From assembly GCA_034436375.1 (NCBI GenBank), contig DAOTVS010000119.1, positions 1-27,534 of the forward strand: 27,534 bases of DNA, read 5' to 3'. Origin of the DNA: DAOTVS01 sp034436375. Lineage in GTDB: Bacteria > Chloroflexota > Anaerolineae > SpSt-313. The translations under genes and the position numbers were made by a program. Under the pieces are notes generated by a model. The model worked only from the letters and a program-made list of their open reading frames with translations. It made no database searches and was not told where the DNA came from. The stretch's first letter is position 1; every line of letters starts with the position of its first letter. Below, one piece after another: positions 14,342-22,436 of the stretch.

Positions 14342-15757
14342 TCAGGCGCTTCGCCGCGCTTCGGCCATCAGGCCGGCCGCATAGGCAAACGCCTCCAGGG
14401 TCTTTTGCAGGTCCGCCTCGGTGTGCGCCATGGAGACGGCGCCGAGGCCGTGGCTGACGTTCACATCACGCAGCAGGAGCGCCTGCTTGAGGACCTGCTC
14501 ACGCAGCACGATGTCGCAGTACTGCGGATTCCATACCACATCCGGAGAATCGAGAGCCAGTTCTTCCTTATGGGGAAAGTGCACCTGAATCAACGAACCG
14601 CCGCCCGGCACAGCAGCATTGCCTCGCCCGGTGCACCGTGCCAGGATGCCCTGGCTGGCAAAGACGCTCTCGATGCCATCGCGCAGGCGCTCACCCATCT
14701 GCGCCAGATGCGGGTAAATCTCGGCCTCGTGCTGCGAGAGGTGATCGAGCATGATCTTGCCGGCCTGCATTGAGGCAGGATGGGCCGAAAAGGTGCCGCC
14801 GCCGAACAGCACACGATTGCCGCCCGCCTTGCCCGCCTGGTTCATCAGATCAGCCCGGCCAGTAACGGCCGAAACAGGCATTCCCCCACCGATGATCTTG
14901 CCAAAAGTCGTGAGGTCCCCTTTGATGCCGTAAAGCTTTTGCAGCCCTCCTGCACAGAAGCGAAAGCCGGTAATGATCTCATCGACAATCAACAGCGCCC
15001 CATAGCGCTGCGTCAACTCTCGCGCTGCCCGCGCATAAGCCGGATCTGCGAGCATAAAACCGCCGTTGCCGGGGCACAACTCAACGATGAAGCAAGCCAG
15101 CCGGTCACCGTAGTGGCGAAAGACATCGTGTAGGGCATCAACATCGTTAAAGCGCGTCACCAGCGTCTCTAGCGAGGCCTGCTCTGGCAGGCCCGCCGAG
15201 TCCATGCCGCCAAAGCCCTCGCGGCCAAAGTGGGTGCCGCGGAGCGCCAGGGGCTGTGAGCCATGCCAGCCGCCCGCCGCTTTGAGGACAACCTCCCGCC
15301 CCGTAAAGGCACGCGCCAGCATGATAGCGTACATGGTGGCCAGGCTACCTGCCGTAGTAAAGCGCACCCGTTCGTCACCCGTCTGGCGCAAGAGCAACTC
15401 GGCCAGGTCCGCCTGCGCCTCGTCTGGAATCCCTGTCTGCAGGCCCCAACCTGCCCCAAAGGCCTGCGCCAGGGGCCCCGTCACCTCAGGAGGATTGTGC
15501 CCCAAGATATTGGCATAGTGGCCCTGCCAGTAGTCAATGATATCGTGGCCATCCAGGTCGCGCACTTGCGAGCCATGCGCTGCCTCGATGCGAAAAGCAT
15601 AGGGGTCGAACATGCGTGCTGCATGGCTGCCGCCATCTACCAGATAACGCAGCGCTCGCGCATAGGCCTGGCCCGAGCGGGGGTAGCGGTCCTTGTATTG
15701 CTCGTGCACCCGCGCCACCAGGGCCTCGCGCCATTTGCTGCTCGCCAAAACCGTCAT
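14342..15757 (-). CDS. Class III PLP aminotransferase, glutamate-1-semialdehyde aminomutase-like
   Basis: This protein of about 471 residues has the fold I class III signature. The segment LLIVDEIITGFRF holds the Asp that contacts the PLP nitrogen. TTFGKIIGGGMP contains Lys287, which forms the Schiff base with PLP. The sequence resembles HemL-type proteins, but no other tetrapyrrole gene is near and the N-terminus is longer, so it may be an aminotransferase of unknown substrate rather than true HemL. ATG at 15757 is chosen for GGAGG 6 nt upstream; the frame stays open to 15799. It is monocistronic, with its own promoter and operator-like dyad. Confidence 0.85.
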   Translation of the reverse strand: MTVLASSKWREALVARVHEQYKDRYPRSGQAYARALRYLVDGGSHAARMFDPYAFRIEAAHGSQVRDLDGHDIIDYWQGHYANILGHNPPEVTGPLAQAFGAGWGLQTGIPDEAQADLAELLLRQTGDERVRFTTAGSLATMYAIMLARAFTGREVVLKAAGGWHGSQPLALRGTHFGREGFGGMDSAGLPEQASLETLVTRFNDVDALHDVFRHYGDRLACFIVELCPGNGGFMLADPAYARAARELTQRYGALLIVDEIITGFRFCAGGLQKLYGIKGDLTTFGKIIGGGMPVSAVTGRADLMNQAGKAGGNRVLFGGGTFSAHPASMQAGKIMLDHLSQHEAEIYPHLAQMGERLRDGIESVFASQGILARCTGRGNAAVPGGGSLIQVHFPHKEELALDSPDVVWNPQYCDIVLREQVLKQALLLRDVNVSHGLGAVSMAHTEADLQKTLEAFAYAAGLMAEARRSA

Positions 15758-15783
15758 CTCTTGCCTCCGCACGTGTAATAAAG

Positions 15784-15815
15784 GTGCCGATGCACCCATT
15801 ATAGGCCATCGGCAC
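15784..15815. promoter_or_regulatory. 9-bp inverted repeat centred on the aminotransferase -10 box
   Basis: GTGCCGATG (15784-15792) and CATCGGCAC (15807-15815) are perfect inverted repeats 14 bp apart. They flank the TATAAT of the aminotransferase promoter, with arm centres about two helical turns apart. This is a good layout for a dimeric repressor site. The regulator is unknown. Confidence 0.45.
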
Positions 15816-15827
15816 GGGTTATCACAA
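15798..15827 (-). promoter_or_regulatory. Predicted promoter of the aminotransferase gene
   Basis: On the minus strand TTGTGA (15827-15822), 18-nt spacer, perfect TATAAT (15803-15798). The -35 hexamer equals that of the ABC operon promoter. Confidence 0.55.
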
Positions 15828-15845
15828 GCGAGTTGGCTACAACCA

Positions 15846-16397
15846 TCAGTTCGCGTTCGCCACCAACTTCAGGTAGGCCTCACCCACGCTAAAAAGGGAG
15901 ATTTGCACGATGCGCCATTGCCGAGAGGGTCGGTAGAGCTGCAAGACACGGCGCAGTTGCTCCTTTACCCTGCCGTCGATCCAATCTTGCCGGGCAATCA
16001 CGTGGCCACGGGCCAGATCACCCAACTGGATCACCTTGGACCGCTGGCGCATAGCCAGATCATCCTGCATCATATCACTGCGTCCCGACTGGCGTGCCTC
16101 CAGGTAGATCGTCTCGCCCGCGCCGTCGCGCCGCGGCCCCCAGGCTGAAACGGTGATCATAAAATCACCAATCCCCAACGGCACAGGCAGCCTGAGCACC
16201 TCCTCATGCACCTGGCGCACCAGCTCATCGATATCGGCGTCAGCCGCATCCTGGCCCAGCCAGACCCACGTCCAGCGATGCTCTCCCGCACCGCGCTGCC
16301 CAACTGCCCGGTTGTCGTGCAGCCACATGCGTTCCATCCACTCCGTTCCGAGGTCCATCCAACGGCGCACCCCCGTCCAATATGATCGTAACCTCAC
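15846..16397 (-). CDS. Hypothetical protein, no family recognised
   Basis: The likely protein has 183 residues and starts at GTG 16397, where GGAGGA lies 7 nt upstream. The frame is open to a TTG at 16514 that has no ribosome-binding site. It is a soluble, charged and Trp-rich protein without signal peptide or membrane segment. It has an acidic helical stretch (DADIDELVRQVHEEVLRL) and a basic, amphipathic C-terminal half. A possible -10 (TATACT, 16465-16460) lies upstream without a good -35. It is not obviously linked to its neighbours: aminotransferase downstream, AOR operon divergent. No function is proposed. Confidence 0.6.
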   Translation of the reverse strand: MRLRSYWTGVRRWMDLGTEWMERMWLHDNRAVGQRGAGEHRWTWVWLGQDAADADIDELVRQVHEEVLRLPVPLGIGDFMITVSAWGPRRDGAGETIYLEARQSGRSDMMQDDLAMRQRSKVIQLGDLARGHVIARQDWIDGRVKEQLRRVLQLYRPSRQWRIVQISLFSVGEAYLKLVANAN

Positions 16398-16705
16398 GGT
16401 CCTGTCCTCCAACAGTGGCCACTTTACGCCCACCTTTTTATTAGTCGCAGCGCTACGATAGTATACTTCGTGGGCCACAGGGATCGCCATGCGCAAGCCA
16501 TACGGCCTGACCAAATGGCGCCGAATCGCCTGTTATATAGGCCGAAAAGCGCAATCCTGTCTACAGAAATGGCTGTTGAAGAACAAGACTAATATGGTAT
16601 ACTTTATCTGATAGGGTCTCGACAGTTCCCCAGAAATCAACATCACGGCTATGCCCTGTATCGCCCCTCCCCCCAGCGTTGAGTTGCGGCAGTAAGGAGG
16701 TATAG
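16398..16705. other. 308-bp divergent intergenic region with AOR-operon promoter and leader
   Basis: It holds the predicted promoter of the AOR-Hdr operon (16576-16603) and a leader of about 95 nt. The rest, towards the hypothetical gene, contains a possible minus-strand -10 (16460-16465) and otherwise nothing I can support. I looked for a molybdenum/tungsten-cofactor riboswitch in the leader and did not recognise one. Confidence 0.4.
16576..16603 (+). promoter_or_regulatory. Predicted promoter of the AOR-Hdr-Flx operon
   Basis: TTGAAG (16576-16581), 16-nt spacer, TATACT (16598-16603). It is the only credible plus-strand promoter in front of the ten-gene operon; tight gene spacing downstream leaves little room for others. 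Confidence 0.45.
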
Positions 16706-16984
16706 GTGCGCATTACCGTAGAATTCCTTGGCCTTGCCCGTCGCCTGACCGGAGAACGCCAAACCGAGTTCCAGATTCACAACTCGGCAGCGCTTCGTGA
16801 TATTGTTGTGTTATTGGCTGAGCGCTTCCCCTCCCTCCTGAGCCAGATCATCGTTCCCCAGACCTATGATCTCATCAGTCCCTACTATTTCAACGTCGGG
16901 GGTCGCTTTGCCGCCACTGACCTCGAAACATCCGTGGACGGGAATCAGCCTTTGATTCTTATGTGCCTTGAGGCAGGAGGATAG
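16706..16984 (+). CDS. MoaD/ThiS-family ubiquitin-like sulfur carrier
   Basis: This 92-residue protein has a beta-grasp pattern and ends in the diagnostic Gly-Gly (LEAGG at the C-terminus), the site of adenylation and thiocarboxylate formation. MoaD supplies sulfur for the dithiolene of molybdopterin. Its place directly before an AOR gene suggests it serves the tungsten-bis-pterin cofactor of that enzyme. GTG at 16706 has AAGGAGG 6 nt upstream. Only 2 nt separate it from the AOR gene. It could instead be a dedicated accessory protein; similar small MoaD-like genes accompany many AOR genes. Confidence 0.88.
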   Translation: MRITVEFLGLARRLTGERQTEFQIHNSAALRDIVVLLAERFPSLLSQIIVPQTYDLISPYYFNVGGRFAATDLETSVDGNQPLILMCLEAGG

Positions 16985-16986
16985 GT

Positions 16987-18843
16987 GTGTACTCATACAC
17001 CGGCGCTATTCTACGCATCGACCTGACCGAGCGCAAGAGCTGGGTCACCCACGTCGACGAGAGCTATCTCAAGACCTACGTGGGCGGCGTGGCGCTGGCC
17101 ACGCGGTTGCTTTACGAAACGGCCAAGCCCGGCGCCGACCCTTTAGGGCCGGAAAACGCCCTCTGCTTTGCTGCCAGCGCTTTCGGCGGCACCATCGTGC
17201 CCGTAGGCACCAAGCACGGGGTTGCAAGCAAGTCGCCCCTAACCGGCTTTATCGGTGATTCGTTGGCCTCGAGCTATTTTTCGCTCGCGCTCAAGCGTGC
17301 AGGCTATGACGGCATCGCAATCACGGGCCAGGCGCAGGGCCTCACCTACCTTTTCATCGATGACGACACCGTCGAGTTCCGCGATGCCACCCATCTGCGG
17401 GGCCTGGAATGCTTTGCGACTGAAGAGGCCATCCGCCGGGAGCTGGGCGATGAGAACGTGCGAGTTGCGAGCATCGGCCCGGGCGGCGAGAACCGGGTGC
17501 GCTATGCCTGCATCGGCAACGACCGTGGGCGGCAGGCGGGCCGCACGGGCAATGGGGCAACGATGGGCGCCAAGAACCTCAAGGCCATTGCCCTCCGCGG
17601 GACCCATGCCATCCGCGTGGCCGACCTGGAGGGGCTCAAGGCCCGCTCCTTGCCTCTGATCAAGGCAGCTCAGGGCGCTGCGACCGAAAAGTACCGCATC
17701 CTGGGCACCCCCTCCAACGTGCTGGTCATGAACCGCATTGGCGTCTTGCCTACCCGCAACTTTCAGCAGACCACCTTTGAGTACGCTGAAGAGGTCTCGG
17801 GCGAGGTGATGCACCAGCAATTCACGCAAAAGGCCGTCGGCTGCTCGGGTTGCGTGATTGCCTGCGAGCAGATTGCGGCCGTGCACAACGGCCCCTATGC
17901 CGGCGCGTGCGTCTCGGTCGATTATGAGAGCCTGTACGCCCTGGGGCCGAACCTCGGCATCTCTTATTTCCCCGCCATCATCCGGCTGGCGGAGCTGTGT
18001 GACCGCAATGGGCTGGATACCATGAGCACCGGCGTCTCGATTGGCTGGGCCATGGAAGCTTACGAGCGCGGCATCCTCAACGCCAGCGAATGCGACGGGC
18101 TCGACCTCCACTTTGGCAACCACGAGGCGGCCGTGGCGCTGGTACCCAAGATCGCACGGCGCGAGGGCCTGGGTAACCTGCTGGCCGAGGGCGTCAAGCG
18201 CGCCTCGGCCCAACTTGGCCGCGGCTCGGACCAATTCGCCATGCACATCAAGGGCCTGGAGATGCCCGGGTACGATCCGCGTAGCCTCAAGACCTTTGCC
18301 ATGAGCCTGGCCGTAGGCACTCGCGGCGGCTGCCACAACCGCTCGCTGGCCTATGAGGCCGATGTCAAGGGCGAAGTGAACCGCTTCACGGCCGAAAAGG
18401 GGCGCGGCAAGATCGCCAGCGAGAAGGAGGACCTGGCCGCCGTGTACGATGACCTGGTCCTCTGCAAATTCCTGCGCGGCTGCTTTAAGGATTTCTTTGC
18501 CGAGGCCTCAGAGCTCTACACCCTGGTTACCGGCATCCCCATGTCGCCTGCGGAGCTGAAGCAGCTCGGCGAGCGCACGGTGAACCTCAAGAAGGCGTTC
18601 AATATCCGCGAAGGCTGGACCCGAGCGGATGATGACCTCCCCTATCGCCTGACGCACGAACCGATCCCCGATGGGCCGGCCAAGGGTCACTATATCACTC
18701 CCGAGGAACTGCGCCTGGAGATCGATGACTACTATGAGGCGCGCGGCTGGACGGCAAACGGGCTGATCCCACGCCAAAAGCTGAGGGAATTGGGCATGGA
18801 CGACATTGCCGAGGATATCGGCGTCGACGGACCGGAGGCATAG
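16987..18843 (+). CDS. aor: Aldehyde:ferredoxin oxidoreductase, tungsten-pterin catalytic subunit
   Basis: This 618-residue protein is close to the family's usual 600-620. The N-terminal domain starts YTGAILRIDLT. A pterin-binding segment reads GRTGNGATMGAKNLKAI. The 4Fe-4S ligands are Cys286, Cys289 and Cys293 (CSGCVIAC) and Cys493 in LVLCKFLRG, close to Pyrococcus AOR positions 288, 291, 295 and 494. The DYESLYALGPN segment is also family-typical. The enzyme converts aldehydes to acids with low-potential electrons, or the reverse. GTG start with AGGAGG 6 nt upstream. The downstream ferredoxin and HdrA/Flx genes suggest its electrons enter a bifurcating complex rather than free ferredoxin. 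BamB-type benzoyl-CoA reductase is a related alternative, also found with HdrA-like partners, and cannot be excluded. Confidence 0.92.
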   Translation: MYSYTGAILRIDLTERKSWVTHVDESYLKTYVGGVALATRLLYETAKPGADPLGPENALCFAASAFGGTIVPVGTKHGVASKSPLTGFIGDSLASSYFSLALKRAGYDGIAITGQAQGLTYLFIDDDTVEFRDATHLRGLECFATEEAIRRELGDENVRVASIGPGGENRVRYACIGNDRGRQAGRTGNGATMGAKNLKAIALRGTHAIRVADLEGLKARSLPLIKAAQGAATEKYRILGTPSNVLVMNRIGVLPTRNFQQTTFEYAEEVSGEVMHQQFTQKAVGCSGCVIACEQIAAVHNGPYAGACVSVDYESLYALGPNLGISYFPAIIRLAELCDRNGLDTMSTGVSIGWAMEAYERGILNASECDGLDLHFGNHEAAVALVPKIARREGLGNLLAEGVKRASAQLGRGSDQFAMHIKGLEMPGYDPRSLKTFAMSLAVGTRGGCHNRSLAYEADVKGEVNRFTAEKGRGKIASEKEDLAAVYDDLVLCKFLRGCFKDFFAEASELYTLVTGIPMSPAELKQLGERTVNLKKAFNIREGWTRADDDLPYRLTHEPIPDGPAKGHYITPEELRLEIDDYYEARGWTANGLIPRQKLRELGMDDIAEDIGVDGPEA

Positions 18844-18847
18844 GACC

Positions 18848-19324
18848 GTGACACACCGCCACATTGTTTGTGATCCCGACAAGTGTATAGGTTGTCAGCT
18901 CTGCGAATATATCTGCTCGGCTACCAAGGAGGGAGAGTTTGATACCCTTCGCTCGCGCATCCGCAACGTGCGCATCGAGCCCACCGTGATGCTCTCGGTC
19001 AGTTGCCGCAATTGCGAGGATGCGCCCTGTGTCGTAGCCTGTCCGCGCGACGCCCTGAGCCAGCGCCCCGATATAGGCACCATCCGCGTGGATGCGGATC
19101 GCTGCAACGGCTGTGGCTGGTGCGTCAGTGCATGCGAGTTCGGCGCCATCCTCCTCAACCCCAGGACAAAAAAGGTCGCCATGTGCGACCTCTGTGCGGA
19201 TAATACTGAGCCCCAGTGCGTCATATACTGTCCCAAGGAGGCGCTATCTCTCGCCACTCCTGAGGAAGTGGCGCAAAAGTCGCGCCGTCAGGTGGTGGCC
19301 AGGTTGCTGCAGGAGCTGTTGTGA
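18848..19324 (+). CDS. Four-cluster ferredoxin-type electron-transfer subunit of AOR
   Basis: This protein of about 158 residues has four 4Fe-4S motifs: CIGCQLCEYIC (Cys13, 16, 19, 23), CRNCEDAPCVVACP, CNGCGWCVSACE, and CDLCADNTEPQCVIYCP. This is the DmsB/HycB-like layout, also seen in the small subunit of bacterial AOR and Bam complexes. It should carry electrons between AOR and HdrA. GTG at 18848 is preferred because GGAGG (18834-18838) lies upstream; the frame extends further 5' only inside the AOR gene. Its stop overlaps the hdrA start as GTGA. Confidence 0.9.
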   Translation: MTHRHIVCDPDKCIGCQLCEYICSATKEGEFDTLRSRIRNVRIEPTVMLSVSCRNCEDAPCVVACPRDALSQRPDIGTIRVDADRCNGCGWCVSACEFGAILLNPRTKKVAMCDLCADNTEPQCVIYCPKEALSLATPEEVAQKSRRQVVARLLQELL

Positions 19325-21831
19325 ACATGGCTAATCAGGGGGAGGATGCTGCCCGCATCGGTGTATACGTCTGCCATTGCGGATCCAACATTGCCGGCGT
19401 GATCGACACAGCAGCGGTGGCGGAGTATGCCATGCAGTTGCCCGGGGTGGTGGTGGCCCGTGACTATCTCTACCTGTGCGGCGACCCGGGGCAGGCGCTC
19501 ATCAAGCAGGATATTCGCCAAAAGCGCCTGAACCGGGTGGTAGTCGCTGCCTGCAGCGTGCGCCTGCATGAGCCCACTTTCCGCAAGTGTGTAGCCGAGG
19601 CGGGGCTGAACCCATTCCTGATGGAAATGGCCAACATCCGCGAGCAGGTTAGCTGGGTGCACAGCCACGAACCGGAAGCTGCTCTGGAAAAGGCCAAGGA
19701 CCTGGTCGCGGGCGCCGTGGCGAAGGTGCGTTACCTGACGGACCTGGACTCCATCCGGGTGCCGGTCACCAAGCGAGCCATGGTCATCGGCGGCGGCATT
19801 GCTGGCATCTCGGCCGCCCTGGACCTGGGCGATATGGGCATCGAGACGGTGCTGGTGGAGAAGGAAATTTCCATCGGGGGGAGGATGGCACAGCTGAACA
19901 AGACCTTCCCGACGATGGACTGTTCCATATGAATTCTGGCCCCCAAGATGGTTGACGCGTCGCGTCACCCCAAGGTCACTATCTTGGCCCCAGCGACCGT
20001 GCAAAAGGTCGAGGGCTATATCGGCAATTTCCACGTCTCGGTAGAAGAGCAGCCCCGCTATGTCATCGCAGAGCGCTGCAATGGCTGCGGCGCCTGCGCC
20101 AAGGTCTGCCCCATCGAGGTCCCGAACGAATTCGAAGCCAACATCGCCCCCCGCAAGGCGATCGATGTGCCACATGGGCAGGCCGTGCCGCTGGTCTATG
20201 CTATTGACATGGACCACTGCATCCACTGCTACCAGTGCGTGGAGGCCTGCGGCAAGCTCGACGCCATCGATCTGGCCCAAAAGCCCAAACAGCATGAGCT
20301 GGATGTGGGCGCGGTGGTCGTCGCGACCGGGTTTGATGTGATGGACCCCTCACCAATGGCTGAATACGGCTATGGCCGTTACCCCAACGTCTTGACGGGG
20401 CTGGAATTGGAACGGCTAAGTAACTCGGCGGGTCCCACCGCCGGCGCAGTGGTCCGTCCCTCAGATGGGCAAGCGCCCCACAGCCTCGCGTTGGTGCAGT
20501 GTGTAGGCTCGCGCGATGCGCGCTATCACCTGTACTGTTCGGGCTTTTGCTGCATGTACACCATCAAGAACGCCGTGGCGCTCAAGACGAACCAGCCCGA
20601 TCTGGATATTACCATCTTCTATATGGATATCCGTACGCCCTCGAAGGGCTATGAGGAGTTCTACCAGCGGGCGCGGGAGATGGGTATCCGTTTCGTACAG
20701 GGCCGCCCAGCCGCCATCAGCGAAGACCCGGTCACGCACAACCTGCGCGTGCTCGCCGAGGATATCTCCATCGGCCAGACGATCGAGCTGGAGACGGAGC
20801 TGGTCGTGCTCTCGACCGCAGCCGAGGCGCGCAGCGACTCGGGCCAGCTGGCTGAAAGGTTGACCATCCCCCGAGATACAAACGGCTTTTTCACCGAGTA
20901 TCACCCCAAACTGCGCCCAGTCGATACGCCCATCGAGGGCGTTTTCCTGGCCGGCGCGGATCAGGGGCCGAAAGACATCCCGGCGGCAGTAGCCCAGGGG
21001 TCGGCAGCAGCCTCACGAGCAGCGCGCATCCTCTCCACCGACAGCCAGTTGATCGAGCCCACAGTCGCCTATGCCTGGCCTGAGCGCTGCATCAGCGCCC
21101 AGGGGAAAAAGTGCGGCATCTGCGCCACCAAGTGCCCCTACAAGGCTATCATCGTCGAGCCGGGCAGCGCGGCCCAGATCGTGCCGGCGAGCTGCCATGG
21201 CTGCGGCGCATGTGTGGCCGAATGCCCGCACAACGCCATCACCCAGTTCCACTTTACCGATGCCCAGATCATCGCGCAGATCGGCGCGCTGATGGCGGTG
21301 CAGCCGGAGCGCAAAATCATGGCCTTTATGTGCCACTGGTGCTCCTACGGCGGCGCGGATAATGCCGGCTCCAGCCACTTTCAGTATCCTGCGTCTTCGC
21401 GCGGCCTCCGGGTGATGTGCTCGGCGCGCATGGATTCTGACTTTGTTTTCGAGGCTTTTCGGCGCGGGGCCGGGATGGTCCTCGTCTCGGGCTGCCATCC
21501 GCAGGACTGCCACTATATCACCGGCCAGCAGCATGCCGCCAGGCGTTTCGAGCGGCTGGCGGGAACGCTGGAGAAGATGGGCATCTCACCGCAGCGTTTC
21601 CGGGTCGAGTGGATCTCGGCAGCCGAAGGGCAAAAGTACGCGCGGGTGATCCGCGAGATGGATGAAGCCCTGCGCGCCATGGACCCGGCTCAGATCGCAG
21701 CAGAGAATCAGGCCGCCCGCGCACAGCTCGATTCTCGCTTGCGTCGCTGGCCCGATGTGCCCGGCGTGGCCGAAACCCTGAGGGAGTACCCGGAGCCCAC
21801 TTTGGGCCCTTTGGCCTCCCTCGCTCGCTGA
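19321..21831 (+). CDS. hdrA: Selenocysteine-containing HdrA fused to a C-terminal MvhD domain (TGA 19930-19932 = Sec204)
   Basis: The frame is continuous for 837 codons apart from one TGA at 19930-19932, codon 204. The N-terminal HdrA domain (IGVYVCHCG, YLCGDPGQ, ACSVRLHEPTF) and FAD segment (VIGGGIAGISAALDLG) lie before it. The motif TMDCSI-TGA-ILAPKM spans it, where HdrA proteins usually read DCSxC-ILxPKM, so TGA replaces a conserved Cys. Downstream come CNGCGACAKVCP (from Cys253), CIHCYQCVEAC, the HdrA cluster Cys set (VQCVGSRD, YCSGFCC), two further ferredoxin motifs, and an MvhD domain (CHWCSYGGAD, Cys671/674; GCHPQDCHY). HdrA carries the bifurcating FAD. Methanococcal HdrA is an established selenoprotein. 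GTG start overlaps the ferredoxin stop. A Cys-to-stop mutation is the alternative; the intact 3' part and the hairpin argue against it. Confidence 0.87.
19930..19932 (+). other. In-frame TGA read as selenocysteine
   Basis: The codons on both sides are in the same frame and encode conserved HdrA sequence with no gap or shift. The residue position is that of a conserved Cys in the family. Confidence 0.82.
19950..19970 (+). promoter_or_regulatory. Candidate bacterial SECIS hairpin in hdrA
   Basis: TGACGC (19953-19958) pairs with GCGTCA (19962-19967) around a GTC loop. A 1x1 mismatch and two further G-C pairs (19950-19951 with 19969-19970) extend the stem. The loop starts 26 nt after the TGA, inside the 16-37 nt range described for bacterial SECIS elements, and has G as its first base, as the SelB contact requires. 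An outer helix (19943-19949 with 19981-19987) may close the structure. Confidence 0.7.
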
Positions 21832-21842
21832 CATGAGGGATA

Positions 21843-22436
21843 GTGTCAATGGGAAAAACACCTGATCTGATGGCTCAGGTAATGGCCGAGCCTGGGGGCG
21901 AGCAGCTGCATACCTGCCTTTCCTGCGGCACATGCACTGCAGTCTGCCCCATCCAGTGGTGGAACCCGGCGTACAATCCACGGCGGCTGCTGCGGCTGGC
22001 GGTAATGGGGCAGAGCAAGGCCCTATTGACGAGCCCCACCATCTGGTTCTGCTCGGCCTGTGACCAGTGCTACCACCGCTGTCCGCGAGGAGTGCGGCTA
22101 TCGGATATCATGGCGGCCATCCGCGCCGTTGCGCTGCGCCTGGGCATCGAGCCCGACCGCGATAGCGCCCTGGTGAACGAGCGTATTTGTGCAGGCTGCG
22201 GCCAGTGCGCAGAGCTCTGCCCCTACCAGGCCATTGCACTGCAGGTGCGTAGGGTCCTGGGCAAACAGAAAAAGGTCGCTACCGTCAGTGCGGTGCGCTG
22301 CCTGCAGTGCGGCATCTGCGCGGCGGCATGCCGGTCCAATGCCATTACGGTGCCCTCCTTTGCGGATGGTGAATTGTTGCGGCAGGTGCGGGCCTGTGAG
22401 GTGGGGCGGCTGGAACCGGTGGAGGCGCGCCTATGA
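21843..22436 (+). CDS. hdrC: HdrC-like subunit fused to a two-cluster ferredoxin
   Basis: This 197-residue protein begins with an HdrC domain: CLSCGTCTAVCP (from Cys25) and CSACDQCYHRCPRGV (from Cys70), each binding a 4Fe-4S cluster. It then has a ferredoxin part with CAGCGQCAELCP (from Cys116) and CLQCGICAAAC. HdrC normally wires HdrA to HdrB. Here no HdrB follows, and the extra ferredoxin part may route electrons to another subunit. GTG at 21843 and ATG at 21849 are both possible behind GAGGGA (21835-21840). Its stop overlaps the next start as ATGA. Confidence 0.87.
   Translation: MSMGKTPDLMAQVMAEPGGEQLHTCLSCGTCTAVCPIQWWNPAYNPRRLLRLAVMGQSKALLTSPTIWFCSACDQCYHRCPRGVRLSDIMAAIRAVALRLGIEPDRDSALVNERICAGCGQCAELCPYQAIALQVRRVLGKQKKVATVSAVRCLQCGICAAACRSNAITVPSFADGELLRQVRACEVGRLEPVEARL

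Noticed and set aside
16604..16705. Molybdenum/tungsten-cofactor riboswitch in the AOR operon leader
   Set aside because: The leader is short and no recognisable helices of that RNA family were seen by eye. An Infernal search with the Moco RNA model would settle it.
17239..18336. Minus-strand frame of 365 codons opposite AOR
   Set aside because: Antisense shadow of a high-GC gene; AOR motifs on the plus strand are unmistakable.
19321..19947. Reading hdrA as two genes or as a frameshifted pseudogene
   Set aside because: No frame change occurs, the conserved motif continues across the TGA, the downstream part has no ribosome-binding site at 19948, and all catalytic and cluster motifs are intact.
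19288..20295. Minus-strand frame of 335 codons opposite hdrA
   Set aside because: Composition is that of a shadow frame, and it overlaps the conserved HdrA and ferredoxin coding sequence.
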